DNA of 64,000 nt from JAGWRI01 sp035700805. GTDB lineage: Bacteria > Gemmatimonadota > Gemmatimonadetes > Gemmatimonadales > Gemmatimonadaceae. This document shows positions 24,627 through 33,768 of the stretch, in pieces. The notes beneath the pieces are model-generated. The model was not told the DNA's origin. It ran no database searches and saw only the letters and a program-made list of their open reading frames with translations. The stretch's first letter is position 1; each line of letters opens with the position of its first letter. Location: the NCBI GenBank assembly GCA_035700805.1, contig DASSOG010000053.1:1-64000 (forward strand), given 5' to 3'. A program made the translations under genes and the position numbers.

Positions 24627-25657
24627 GCGTACGCGCGCTGGCGCTGCTGGGTGCCGCGCTGCTGCTGGGCGCGTGCACGCGCGACTCGCGTACGCCGCTC
24701 GTGGTGTATTCCCCGCATGGCAAGGACCTGCTGGCGTTCTATGAGCACGCCTTCGAGGCCGCGCATCCCGATGTGGACGTGCAGTGGGTGGACATGGGTT
24801 CGCAGACCGTCCTGGACCGGCTGCGCTCGGAAAAGGCGAATCCGCAGGCCGACGTCTGGTTCGGGGCGCCCTCGGAGATCTTTGCCAAGGCCGCAAAGGA
24901 GGGGCTGCTGGAACCCTACGTGCCGAGCTGGGCAAAGGACGTGCCGGCCGACGCGCACGACCCGCACGACCTCTGGTACGGCACGTACCTGACGCCCGAG
25001 GTGATCGCCTACAACACCGACGCGATCAAGCCGGCCGACGCGCCGCAGGACTGGGACGATGTGCTCGCCCCCAAGTGGAAGGGCGAGGTGATCATCCGGG
25101 ATCCCGTGGCATCCGGATCCATGCGCGCCATCTTCAGCGCCATCATCGCGCGGTCCATTCGTGAAACCGGATCGGCCGCGCAGGGCTGGGAGTGGCTGGC
25201 TCGGCTGGACGGCCAGACGAGTGAGTACGCCCTGAACCCCACGCTGCTCTACCAGAAGCTAGGACGGCAGGAGGGGCTCATCAGTCTCTGGGACATGCCA
25301 GACATCGCCATGCTCAAGCGGCACGGCCAGTTTCCCATCGGGTACGTGATTCCGAAGAGCGGAACGCCCGAGCTGGTGGACGCCATTGCGGTGGTGAAGG
25401 GCACGAAGCATCCCGAGCTGGCGCGCGAGTACTACGAGTTCGTGACCAGCGAGTCCGCCCTGCTGGAGGCCGCCAGGCAGTTCATGCGGATGCCGGTACG
25501 CACCGACATTCCCTCCGATTCGCTGCCCGACTGGATTCGCGAGGCCCGCACCCAGATCCGCCCGATGGACCTGGACCGGCAGATGCTGGCCGACAGCACG
25601 GACACATGGATGCGGTACTGGGACGCCAACATCCGCAACAGCAGGCGCGGCCGGTGA
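24623..25657 (+). CDS. Lipoprotein solute-binding protein of an FbpA/AfuA-type ABC importer, GTG start
   Basis: The protein has 344 residues. A lipoprotein signal ends LLLGAC with Cys18. The body is a family-1 bacterial solute-binding protein: LVVYSPHGKDLLAFY, QADVWFGAPSE, LTPEVIAYNTDAI and APKWKGEVIIRDP, as in ferric-iron and related binders. The adjacent tyrosine pair that coordinates Fe(III) in FbpA is not seen; the corresponding stretch reads LISLWDMPDIAM (219-230). The ligand may therefore be something else, such as a phosphonate, a sugar phosphate or chelated iron. It is coupled to the PIG-L gene upstream and the ATPase downstream by 4-base overlaps. Confidence 0.82.
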   Translation: MSVRALALLGAALLLGACTRDSRTPLVVYSPHGKDLLAFYEHAFEAAHPDVDVQWVDMGSQTVLDRLRSEKANPQADVWFGAPSEIFAKAAKEGLLEPYVPSWAKDVPADAHDPHDLWYGTYLTPEVIAYNTDAIKPADAPQDWDDVLAPKWKGEVIIRDPVASGSMRAIFSAIIARSIRETGSAAQGWEWLARLDGQTSEYALNPTLLYQKLGRQEGLISLWDMPDIAMLKRHGQFPIGYVIPKSGTPELVDAIAVVKGTKHPELAREYYEFVTSESALLEAARQFMRMPVRTDIPSDSLPDWIREARTQIRPMDLDRQMLADSTDTWMRYWDANIRNSRRGR

Positions 25658-26745
25658 GCGACCCCAGCGGGCTGCGCCTGACTGGGGTATCTCGGCGGTA
25701 TGAGGGATCTGGTCGCGGGGTGGAAGACCTCTCGCTCGAGGTGCACGCGGGCGAGCTCCTGGCGCTGATCGGCGCGTCCGGGTCTGGCAAGACCACCACG
25801 TTGCGCATGATTGCCGGCTACGAGCCGCCCGATGGCGGGCGGATTGCGCTGGTGGCCCCCGATGGCGGCGAACGCGAGATCACGCGCCTGCCGCCACGGC
25901 ATCGTGGATTTGGCATGGTCTTCCAGCACTACGCGCTCTTTCCGCACATGAATGTGCAGGAGAACGTGGCCTTTGGACTGGAGGCCCGTCGCACGCCAAA
26001 GGCGGAACGGCTCGAACGGGCGCGCCAGGCGCTGGCCAGCGTGGGCCTGGAGGGCTATGGAAAGCGAGGAGTGCAGGGGCTGTCCGGCGGCGAGCAACAG
26101 CGCGTGGCCCTCGCGCGCGCGCTCATCATCGAGCCTCCCGTGCTGCTGCTGGACGAGCCGCTCTCCAACCTGGACCCGATGCTGCGCCAGACCACGCGCG
26201 ATGAACTGCGCCAGATGCTCCGGCGCCTGCACATCACCGTGGTGTTCGTGACCCACGACCAGGAGGACGCCTTTGCCATTGCCGATCGCGTGGCGATGCT
26301 CAGCAACGGGCGGCTGGAACAGACGGGCGCACCGGAAGACCTGTACCGGTCCCCGGTGTCGCATGCGGTGGCGCGATTCGTGGGGCGCGGCGCCTTTGCC
26401 CCGGCGACGCTGGCCGCGGACGGCGAGCGCGTGACGGTGACCATCGGAACCGTCCAGCAGCACGCGCCGCTTGGCTCCGTGCATGGCGACCGGCCCCACG
26501 TGGCGGTGCTGCGCCCGGAATCGTTGACGCTGGTTGCTCCCTCGGGAACGGGTGCGTGGAAGGGCACGGTGCAGACCCGTCGATACGCCGGGGACCATTA
26601 CATCTATCGTATTGGTGAGATGGCCGGACGCGCGGACCCGCTGGAGGTGCGATCGGAGCAAGGCCGCTTTTCCGAGGGCGAGGCGGTGGGCGTGGAATTG
26701 CAGCCGCGCCCGCTGGCCCTGGTCTCAGCCACGCCGACCGCATGA
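25654..26745 (+). CDS. ABC importer ATP-binding protein (FbpC/PotA type), GTG start
   Basis: The protein has 363 residues from GTG at 25654 (GTGA overlap). The nucleotide-binding domain is complete: Walker A GASGSGKTTT, Q-loop VFQHYALFPHM, signature LSGGEQQ, Walker B VLLLDEPLSNLDP and the switch His in FVTHDQEDAFAIA. The C-terminal 120 residues form a TOBE-like regulatory domain (VAVLRPESLTL...). It energises the two-domain permease encoded next. Family members take up ferric iron, polyamines, sulfate or phosphonates. Confidence 0.9.
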   Translation: MSDPSGLRLTGVSRRYEGSGRGVEDLSLEVHAGELLALIGASGSGKTTTLRMIAGYEPPDGGRIALVAPDGGEREITRLPPRHRGFGMVFQHYALFPHMNVQENVAFGLEARRTPKAERLERARQALASVGLEGYGKRGVQGLSGGEQQRVALARALIIEPPVLLLDEPLSNLDPMLRQTTRDELRQMLRRLHITVVFVTHDQEDAFAIADRVAMLSNGRLEQTGAPEDLYRSPVSHAVARFVGRGAFAPATLAADGERVTVTIGTVQQHAPLGSVHGDRPHVAVLRPESLTLVAPSGTGAWKGTVQTRRYAGDHYIYRIGEMAGRADPLEVRSEQGRFSEGEAVGVELQPRPLALVSATPTA

Positions 26746-28382
26746 GAAAACGCTTCACAGGTCTCGCCATTGTCGTGCTGGCGATCCTGGCCTGGAGCGT
26801 CGTCTACCCCAACGTCTCGGTGGTGGTGGGCAGCTTTGCCCGCGGCCTGGCGGACTGGCGGGCGTTCTTCCACAGCCCGGCGGACCATGAGGCGCTGGTC
26901 AACACGATCGTCATCGCGGTGGCTTCGGTGGTGGCATCGCTGGCCATTGGCGTGCCGCTGGCGTTCCTGCTCACGCGATTCGAATTCCGCGGCCGTCGGC
27001 TGATGAGCGCCTTTGCCGTGTTGCCCGCCGCGCTGCCACCGCTGGTGGGCGTGATCGCCTTCCTGTTCCTCTATGGCGAAAGTGGCGTAGTGACGCGGGC
27101 CGTGCAGCACCTGCTGGGGCTCCGGCGCGCACCATGGTCGCTGAATGGCGTCTGGGCCATCGTGTTCGTGCATGCCTACACGATGTACGTGTACGTCTTC
27201 CTGTTCGTCTCGGCGGGGCTGGAGCGCTATGACACCTCGCTGGACGAGGCGGCCGAGGGGCTGGGTGCCTCGCGCGCCATGCGCCTGCGGCGCGTCACGT
27301 TGCCGCTGCTCACCCCGGCCATCATAGGATCCATGCTGCTGGTGTTCATGAGCGCGCTGGGCAGCTTCTCCGCGCCCTACATCTTTGGCGGCGGAACACG
27401 GGTGCTGAGCACGCAGATCCTGGTCTCGAAGCTGAACGGTTCCATGGGGCTCGCGTATGTGGAAACTTCCATGCTGGCGCTCACGGCCGTGGTGGCCCTG
27501 CTCGTAATGCGCTGGGTCGAGCGGCGGCGGGAATATTCCGTGTCCGGCAAGGGACGCACGACGCGGACGGTGGTGCGCTCGGCGTTCTGGCGACGTGCCG
27601 CGCCGGTGCTGGCAGGGGCGGCCGTCATCTTCCTGATCCTGCCGCACGCGATGGTGGTGCTGGTGGCCTTTGCGCGGGATGGAACGTGGACCACGCAGGT
27701 GCTGCCGCCCCAGTACACGCTGGACAACTTTCGCCGCCTGGCCACTGACCCCGACCTGTGGCGCCCCATCCGCAACAGCGTCAGCATGGCGGGCATTGCC
27801 ACGGCAGCCAACGTGATATTCGGCGTGGCTGCCGCGTACCTGCTGGTGCTCACACGGGCGCCGGGGCGGAAGCTGCTGGGACTGCTGGTGAACCTGCCGT
27901 GGGCCATCCCGGCCACGGCCATCGCGCTGGGGCTGGCTGCCACGTTCGACCGCAATTCCATCGTGTCCGCGCGAGTGCTGCTGGTGGGCACCTTCTGGAT
28001 CCTGCCGCTCGCATATTTTATCCGTAATATCCCGATCGTGACCAATGCCATTGAGGGTTCGTTGCGGCAGATGGATGGGACCGTCGAGGATGCCGCGCGA
28101 GGGCTGGGCGCTTCCTGGTGGCTGACCATGCGGCGGGTGGTGCTTCCCGCGGCGCGGCCAGGGCTGGTGGCGGGGGCCATGCTGGCGTCGGTGACGGCCG
28201 TGGGCGAGTTCGTGGCCAGCATCGTCCTGTTCACGCACAATAATCGGCCTATCTCCATCGAGATCCTGTCGCAACTGCGTGGACTGTCGTTTGGCACGGC
28301 GGCCGCGTACAGTGTGCTGCTCATCGTACTGGTGCTGATCATCACGACGGGCGCGCGATGGGCGGAGACGAGGATGGCCTGA
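26742..28382 (+). CDS. Double-domain ABC importer permease (FbpB type)
   Basis: The protein has 546 residues containing two fused copies of the binding-protein-dependent permease domain, with about 12 membrane helices. Each half has an EAA loop that docks on the ATPase: DEAAEGLGASRAMRLRRVTL in the first and EDAARGLGASWWLTMRRVVL in the second. This fused layout is typical of FbpB and related permeases. It overlaps the ATPase gene by 4 bases (ATGA), and the NADH dehydrogenase start shares one base with its stop, so transporter and dehydrogenase are made together. Confidence 0.9.
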   Translation: MRKRFTGLAIVVLAILAWSVVYPNVSVVVGSFARGLADWRAFFHSPADHEALVNTIVIAVASVVASLAIGVPLAFLLTRFEFRGRRLMSAFAVLPAALPPLVGVIAFLFLYGESGVVTRAVQHLLGLRRAPWSLNGVWAIVFVHAYTMYVYVFLFVSAGLERYDTSLDEAAEGLGASRAMRLRRVTLPLLTPAIIGSMLLVFMSALGSFSAPYIFGGGTRVLSTQILVSKLNGSMGLAYVETSMLALTAVVALLVMRWVERRREYSVSGKGRTTRTVVRSAFWRRAAPVLAGAAVIFLILPHAMVVLVAFARDGTWTTQVLPPQYTLDNFRRLATDPDLWRPIRNSVSMAGIATAANVIFGVAAAYLLVLTRAPGRKLLGLLVNLPWAIPATAIALGLAATFDRNSIVSARVLLVGTFWILPLAYFIRNIPIVTNAIEGSLRQMDGTVEDAARGLGASWWLTMRRVVLPAARPGLVAGAMLASVTAVGEFVASIVLFTHNNRPISIEILSQLRGLSFGTAAAYSVLLIVLVLIITTGARWAETRMA

Positions 28383-29659
28383 TGCTTGAGCGCCCGCGCA
28401 TCGTGATTGTCGGCGGGGGGTTCGCCGGCCTGTATGCGGCGCGCGCGCTGGCGCATGCCGCGGTGCGCGTGACGCTGCTGGACCGCAGCAACCATCACTT
28501 GTTCCAGCCGCTGCTCTACCAGGCCGCCACCGCCACGCTGCCCACCACCGACATCACGGCGCCCATTCGCTGGCTCCTGCGCAAGCAGGCGAATACGGAA
28601 GTGCTGATGGCTGACGTGGAGCGCATCGACGTGGACCGGCGTGTGGTCGTGGCGGACGGGGGGCGGCTCACCGTACCGTACGACTACCTGATCCTGGGCG
28701 CGGGCGCGCGGCACTCATACTTTGACCACCCGGAATGGGAGACGGCGGCGCCGGGACTCAAGAGCATCGAGGACGCCATCCGCATCCGGCAACGCGTGCT
28801 GCTCGCGTTCGAACGCGCGGAGGTGACGTCAGATCCGGACGAGCGGCGACGGGAGCTGACCTTCGTGGTGATCGGTGGTGGCCCGACCGGCGTGGAGATG
28901 GCCGGGATGCTGCCCACGCTCGCACGTCGCGCGCTGGCCCCGGATTTTCGGCGCATCGATGCGCGGGCGGCGCGCGTGATCCTGCTGGAAGGCGGTCCGC
29001 GCATCCTGCCGGCTTATCCAGCGCGTCTCTCGCGCAAGGCGCAGGAAGCGCTGGCCGAGCTGGGCGTGGAGGTGCGCACCGGTACTCGCGTTACGCACGT
29101 CGCCCGTGGCGTGGTGGAAGCCGGTGGGGAACGCATCGAGACCGCAACCATCATCTGGGCGGCGGGCAATCAGGCGTCGCCGCTTGGCCAGTCGCTGGGC
29201 GTGCCGCTGGATCGCGCGGGCCGAGTGATCGTCCAGCCCGACTTGTCGATTCCGGGGCACCCCGAGGTGTTTGTGGCCGGTGACCAGGCGGTGATGCTGT
29301 ACGATGGCAAGCCGGTGCCCAGCGTGGCGCCCGCGGCCATCCAGAGCGGCCCAGCCGCCGCGGCCAATGTGAAACGACTGATCGCGGGTCAGCCCACGCG
29401 GCCGTTCCGGTACTTTGACAAGGGCGACCTGGCTACGATCGGGCGCTACCGGGCCGTGGCGCGCTTTGGCAAGCTGCACGTTTCGGGGTGGCTGGCGTGG
29501 TGGATGTGGCTCTTCATCCATATCATGTACCTGGCCGGCTTTCGCAACCGCGCGAGCGTGCTGGTGGAGTGGGGCTATGCGTTCTTCACCTACCAGCGGG
29601 GAGCTCGGCTCATTGCCACGCGCGACACCCCCGTCCTGGCTGGACCGCAGCACCCATGA
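28382..29659 (+). CDS. ndh: Type II NADH:quinone oxidoreductase (NDH-2)
   Basis: The protein has 425 residues from the ATG at 28382 (TGATG junction). It has an FAD-binding dinucleotide fold (IVIVGGGFAGLYAARAL), an NAD-binding fold (FVVIGGGPTGVEMAGML), and the late FAD contact FVAGDQAVMLYDGKPVPSVAPAAIQSG seen in NDH-2. The C-terminus (GWLAWWMWLFIHIMYLAGF) is amphipathic and would anchor the enzyme to the inner face of the membrane. NDH-2 oxidises NADH and reduces quinone without pumping protons. It is embedded between a transporter and a sensor kinase, suggesting redox-linked control. Confidence 0.9.
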   Translation: MLERPRIVIVGGGFAGLYAARALAHAAVRVTLLDRSNHHLFQPLLYQAATATLPTTDITAPIRWLLRKQANTEVLMADVERIDVDRRVVVADGGRLTVPYDYLILGAGARHSYFDHPEWETAAPGLKSIEDAIRIRQRVLLAFERAEVTSDPDERRRELTFVVIGGGPTGVEMAGMLPTLARRALAPDFRRIDARAARVILLEGGPRILPAYPARLSRKAQEALAELGVEVRTGTRVTHVARGVVEAGGERIETATIIWAAGNQASPLGQSLGVPLDRAGRVIVQPDLSIPGHPEVFVAGDQAVMLYDGKPVPSVAPAAIQSGPAAAANVKRLIAGQPTRPFRYFDKGDLATIGRYRAVARFGKLHVSGWLAWWMWLFIHIMYLAGFRNRASVLVEWGYAFFTYQRGARLIATRDTPVLAGPQHP

Positions 29660-31659
29660 CTCCCGATCCACCACCGACCCCTGGCCATTTGCCTACCGAC
29701 CGCTTCGAGGCGCTGTTCGAGGCGATCGGGCACGCGGTGGCGCTGTTCGACGCGAAGCTGGAGCTGGCGAGCGCCAATCCGCGCTATTACGAGCTGACCG
29801 GCCTTTCGCCGGACGACGCACTCGGTCGCTCGGTGTACGACGCATTTCCAAACGCTCATGCCGATTTCACTGAGCAGGTTGAGACCGCCGGGCTGGGCAC
29901 GCCCATCGTCGGGTTTCCGGTGGAGTTCCAGCATCCCGCGGGGCAGCGGCTGGTGGAGGTCACGTTTGTCCCGATCATGGGGGAGGCAGGCGCACAGGGG
30001 TTGATCGTGGCGGGTACGGACATCACCGAGCGGGAGGAGCTGCGCCAGGACCTGGCCCGGAGCATCGCCCAGCTTGAGGCGATCTTTGACGTCATCCCCG
30101 ATTCGGTGCGTGTGGTGGACGCTGAGGGCAATACCCGGCGCACGAACACGCAGGCGCAGTTGGACCACGCGCCCGACACGCCCACTACGCTGCGCGAGCT
30201 CTGGCAGCTCGACCGGCCGCGCGCGCTTGATGGCACGAGCCTGTTCGTGCACGAGCACCCCACGGCGCGCGCGCTGCGCGGCGAGGCCGTGCGGGGGGAA
30301 CGCCTTGAAGTGCGCCGCGGGCCCGACGCATCCATGATCATCGACGTGAACGCCAATCCGCTCTACGATGAGCGGGGACGCATCCGTGGGGCGGTGACCG
30401 TGGAGCGTGACGTGACGTTTCGCACGCAGTTGCAGCAGCAGCTCGAGGCGGAGGCGCTCCGTACGGCGGAGCTGTATGAGCGGGTGTCCACCGAAGCCGA
30501 ACGGCTGGAGCGCATGGTGCAGGAGCGCACGCAGGAGCTGCTGGCGCTGCAGGAAGGCCGCGCGCGGGAGCGGCGGCTGGCGGCGGTGGGACAACTGGCG
30601 GCCGGCGTGATGCACGACGTGAACAACGCGCTCAACCCCATCATGGCGGCGGCCTACCTGCTGGAGATGCACGCCGAGGATCCTGCCGCCGTGCGCGACT
30701 ACGCCGTACGCATTGCGAAGGCGGCGGAGACCGGGGCGGCCACCGCGGCGCGCGTTGGACGATTCATCCGCCAGGAGCCGATGGCTGGCGAGCGCTACGA
30801 GATGATTGACCTGGCCGTGGTCACGGACGAGGTGGTGGCCATGACGCGTCCGCTCTGGGCGGAGCGCACGCGGGGTGGTCCGGTGCAGTTGGAGCGGACG
30901 CTCGCACCGGGCGCGAAAATCCGCGGCGTGCCCGGCGAGATCCGCGAGGCGTTGCTCAACCTGGTGCAGAACGCACTGGACGCCATGCAGGGGGGTGGCA
31001 CGCTCGGGCTCGTGGCGCGTGTGTCGGGTGAGGAAGTGACGCTCGAAGTGCGGGACACCGGAAATGGTATGTCCGAGGAAGTACGGGAGCGGGCCTTCGA
31101 GCCGTTCTTCACTACGAAGGGAAGCGCCGGAACTGGCCTTGGACTGGCCGAGGTGTACGGGATTGCCAGGCGGCATCGTGGGCGGGCCGAGATTGAGTCG
31201 GTGGAAGGGGCGGGCACGACCGTGCGGCTCGTGTTTCCCTTGGGGCACGACGTGGCCACCACGCCCGAGGCACCGCCGCCCGCCCAGCATGTGCCGCGGC
31301 GCGTGCTGCTGGTGGAAGACCACGCGGAGAGTCGCGAGTTCATGCAGGCACTGCTGGAGAGTGACGGCCACGGCGTGGATACCGTGGCGACCGTGGCGGA
31401 TGCCACGGCGCGCCTGGGCGATGGGGAGGAACCCCCGTACGACGTGCTGGTCACCGATATCGGGCTGCCGGATGGCAGCGGGTGGGACCTGGTGAGGCAC
31501 GCGCGGGGCCGATGGCCGAAGCTCCGGGTCGGGGTGGTGACCGGGTGGGAGCCGAGGGGGAACATGGGGCCTATCGACTTCCTGTTGCGGAAGCCGGTCA
31601 GAACGTCCGACCTGCTCAAGCAGGTGGCCTTGCCTGCCGGGTCCAATCTGGCGCCCTGA
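29656..31659 (+). CDS. Hybrid sensor kinase: two PAS domains, HisKA/HATPase, C-terminal receiver
   Basis: The protein has 667 residues from the ATG at 29656 (ATGA overlap with ndh). PAS domains occupy about 15-130 and 135-255. A coiled coil (about 255-310) leads to the phospho-acceptor helix with His320 in VMHDVNNALNPI, the NtrB-like HDxxN type rather than HELRTP. ATPase motifs follow: NLVQNALDAMQ, DTGNGMS and GSAGTGLGLAEV. The C-terminal receiver (about 552-665) has VLLVEDH, the phospho-acceptor in TDIGLPDG and LLRKPV. There are no membrane helices. The next gene is an ANTAR response regulator, its likely phosphorelay partner. Confidence 0.9.
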   Translation: MTPDPPPTPGHLPTDRFEALFEAIGHAVALFDAKLELASANPRYYELTGLSPDDALGRSVYDAFPNAHADFTEQVETAGLGTPIVGFPVEFQHPAGQRLVEVTFVPIMGEAGAQGLIVAGTDITEREELRQDLARSIAQLEAIFDVIPDSVRVVDAEGNTRRTNTQAQLDHAPDTPTTLRELWQLDRPRALDGTSLFVHEHPTARALRGEAVRGERLEVRRGPDASMIIDVNANPLYDERGRIRGAVTVERDVTFRTQLQQQLEAEALRTAELYERVSTEAERLERMVQERTQELLALQEGRARERRLAAVGQLAAGVMHDVNNALNPIMAAAYLLEMHAEDPAAVRDYAVRIAKAAETGAATAARVGRFIRQEPMAGERYEMIDLAVVTDEVVAMTRPLWAERTRGGPVQLERTLAPGAKIRGVPGEIREALLNLVQNALDAMQGGGTLGLVARVSGEEVTLEVRDTGNGMSEEVRERAFEPFFTTKGSAGTGLGLAEVYGIARRHRGRAEIESVEGAGTTVRLVFPLGHDVATTPEAPPPAQHVPRRVLLVEDHAESREFMQALLESDGHGVDTVATVADATARLGDGEEPPYDVLVTDIGLPDGSGWDLVRHARGRWPKLRVGVVTGWEPRGNMGPIDFLLRKPVRTSDLLKQVALPAGSNLAP

Positions 31660-31685
31660 CCATCGGCGGCAATATCTTTGTCGCA

Positions 31686-32291
31686 ATGACTGAAAACAAC
31701 CCGTCGATCCGGATCCTTGTAGCGGAAGACGACAACGCGGCGCGGGCGTTGCTGGTCGAGTTGTTGACCGGCCTGGGCCATACCGTGGTGGCGGAAGCCG
31801 GGACGGGGCATGAGGCGCAGGAGCGTGCGGTGTCGTTGTTGCCGGACGTGGTGCTGCTCGATGTGCACATGCCGGACGGTTCCGGGATCGAGGCGGCCGA
31901 GGCCATCACGGCCGTGGCGCCCGGGGTGGCCGTGGTGCTCTTCAGCGGGGATGAGGCGCTCACGCTCAGCGACCACGACGTGACGTCCACCGCCGCGATT
32001 GCCTTCCTGCCCAAGCCGGCGCCGCCGCGGGTGCTGGATTCCACCATTCGCCTGGCAGCCACGCGGGCCCGGGAGCTGTCGTCGGCCCGCAAGGATGCGG
32101 CCAGCGCGCGGGAGGCGCTGGAGAATCGGAAGGCCATCGAGCGCGCGAAGGGGGCGCTCATGCGACGCACCGGGCTGTCGGAGAAGGAGGCGTATCGCAT
32201 CCTGCAGCGCACCAGCCAGGACCGCTCGGTGCCGATGGTGGAGATTGCGAAGACGGTGCTGGCCAACGAGCCGGGGCAGGAGAAGGCGTAG
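31686..32291 (+). CDS. Response regulator with ANTAR RNA-binding (antiterminator) domain
   Basis: The protein has 201 residues from the ATG at 31686. The receiver domain (1-125) has acidic pair ED near residue 14, Asp59 in LLDVHMPDG and the FLPKP switch Lys. A helical linker (ARKDAASAREALENRKAIE) leads to a C-terminal ANTAR domain (about 140-195, AKGALMRRTGLSEKEAYRILQR). ANTAR regulators bind paired hairpins in mRNA leaders and prevent early termination when phosphorylated. It lies 26 bases after the hybrid kinase. I did not find a clear twin hexaloop target in the window. The frame is in good agreement with a functional protein. Confidence 0.9.
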   Translation: MTENNPSIRILVAEDDNAARALLVELLTGLGHTVVAEAGTGHEAQERAVSLLPDVVLLDVHMPDGSGIEAAEAITAVAPGVAVVLFSGDEALTLSDHDVTSTAAIAFLPKPAPPRVLDSTIRLAATRARELSSARKDAASAREALENRKAIERAKGALMRRTGLSEKEAYRILQRTSQDRSVPMVEIAKTVLANEPGQEKA

Positions 32292-32338
32292 GACCGCGTT
32301 CCGACTCCACCACGGCGGCGCAGGGTGACACTCGGATC

Positions 32339-33643
32339 CTATCCGCTCGTGGCTTCGGCGTTGGGACGCCGCTCCCCCACATGCGCCTGCAGTCCCGCAC
32401 TCAGTAACAGGGTGACGAGCGCCAGCGCCGCCGATACCAGGAAGGGCAGCTCGATCACGCGGTCGAACAGCCAGCCGGCGAGCGTGGGGAAGATGACGCG
32501 TGCCACGCCACCAAACGTCTGTTGCACGCCCATATACAGCCCGCGCTCATTGCTCGGCGTCACCTGCGAGAGCATGGCAGTTACGCACGGGAAGGTGAAG
32601 GCGGTGCCGATGGGCACCAGGGCCACCGCGATGGCCAGCGGGAGGTACGGGAGCAGCCGTGCCACGTCCGGGCTGAACATGGACTGAGTGAGGCTCATGT
32701 GGGCGATCCGGTCGGTGAACGGCATCATGGCGAGGCCTATGGCCAGCAGCACCGCGCCCACCCGGGACAGGCGCAGCTCCCCGTACCGGTCCACGGCCTT
32801 CCCGAGGACCACCGCCCGCGTGAGCACGGAGATGACCCCGATATACATGAAGAAGTATCCGATGGTCCTGGCAGTCACGCCGAACCGCGCCGCCAGGTAG
32901 AGCGCCAGGATGGCCGTCACTCCCTGGAATGCGCCCATCGCGGCGGAATAGATGAGGATCAGCCGCGACGCGGGTTCGCCCGCGTGCGACACCACGCGCC
33001 GGATCGCCTGCTTGAGCCGGCCCTTGACCTGCAGTTGCGTGCGGGCCTCGTTCATGTCGCGCGATTCGGTGAGGTACTTCATGGCGAACCCGATGTTCAG
33101 GACGCACAGCGCCGCGGCGGCCAGGCCGGGGGCGGCGGTGCCGGCCCCCAGGGTCAGCGAGCCCAGCACGGGCCCGATGGCTACGCCGACGTTGGTGGAG
33201 GCGGACAGCCACCCCAGGCTCTTGGCGCGGTCCTTGGGCGCCGTGGCATCGGCCACGTAGGCCTGGATGACGCTGACGGTCCCGCCGCCGGCCCCCTGCA
33301 CGATGCGCGAGAGGAAGAGCAGCCAGAGGGAATCGGCGAAGCCGAATATGATATATGCAATAGCTGAAGCGCCGAGCCCGATCAGCAGCGCCGGGCGTCG
33401 CCCGTACCGGTCGGACACCCGCCCCCAGTACGGGGCGCTGATGAGCTGGGCCACGGCATACGCTGACACCAGCAGACCCACCGCCAGTCCGCTGCCACCC
33501 AGCCGTTCCGTGTAGAACGGCAGCAGCGGCACAATCATCAGCAACCCCACCATGTCGATGAACGCCGTGACCATCAGCACGGCCAGCTTGGCCAGTGGCG
33601 TGCCGCCGTGGGAGCCGGATGAATTGGGTGGCGTGTCGGGCAA
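32339..33643 (-). CDS. MFS transporter of the TetA/drug:H+ antiporter type, probable TTG start
   Basis: The protein has about 434 residues with 12 predicted helices. The MFS motif A between helices 2 and 3 reads GRVSDRYGRRPALLIG, and helix 5 has the antiporter-type G-x-x-x-G-P-x-x-G pattern (AIGPVLGSL). TTG at 33643..33641 is chosen because the first ATG (33574) would cut into helix 1 (AKLAVLMVTAFIDMVGLL); GTG at 33580 is another choice. It follows the nucleoside importer operon after 125 bases and points the same way, so it may be a distal gene or separately expressed. The substrate is unknown. Confidence 0.82.
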   Translation of the reverse strand: MPDTPPNSSGSHGGTPLAKLAVLMVTAFIDMVGLLMIVPLLPFYTERLGGSGLAVGLLVSAYAVAQLISAPYWGRVSDRYGRRPALLIGLGASAIAYIIFGFADSLWLLFLSRIVQGAGGGTVSVIQAYVADATAPKDRAKSLGWLSASTNVGVAIGPVLGSLTLGAGTAAPGLAAAALCVLNIGFAMKYLTESRDMNEARTQLQVKGRLKQAIRRVVSHAGEPASRLILIYSAAMGAFQGVTAILALYLAARFGVTARTIGYFFMYIGVISVLTRAVVLGKAVDRYGELRLSRVGAVLLAIGLAMMPFTDRIAHMSLTQSMFSPDVARLLPYLPLAIAVALVPIGTAFTFPCVTAMLSQVTPSNERGLYMGVQQTFGGVARVIFPTLAGWLFDRVIELPFLVSAALALVTLLLSAGLQAHVGERRPNAEATSG

Positions 33644-33768
33644 GGCGATGCGCGGGTGAGTGGCAGGTGCGATCGGGACGGGTCGGGATCCGGCGGCGCG
33701 CCGGTATGGTGAATGGCGGCGCCGGTGAAACCTACCGGGATATCGTCGGCCGGGCAGGACCCAGCCGG

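Noticed and set aside
29590..31686. Long open frame opposite the hybrid kinase
   Set aside because: Composition is that of an antisense shadow and the opposite strand encodes clear PAS, kinase and receiver domains.
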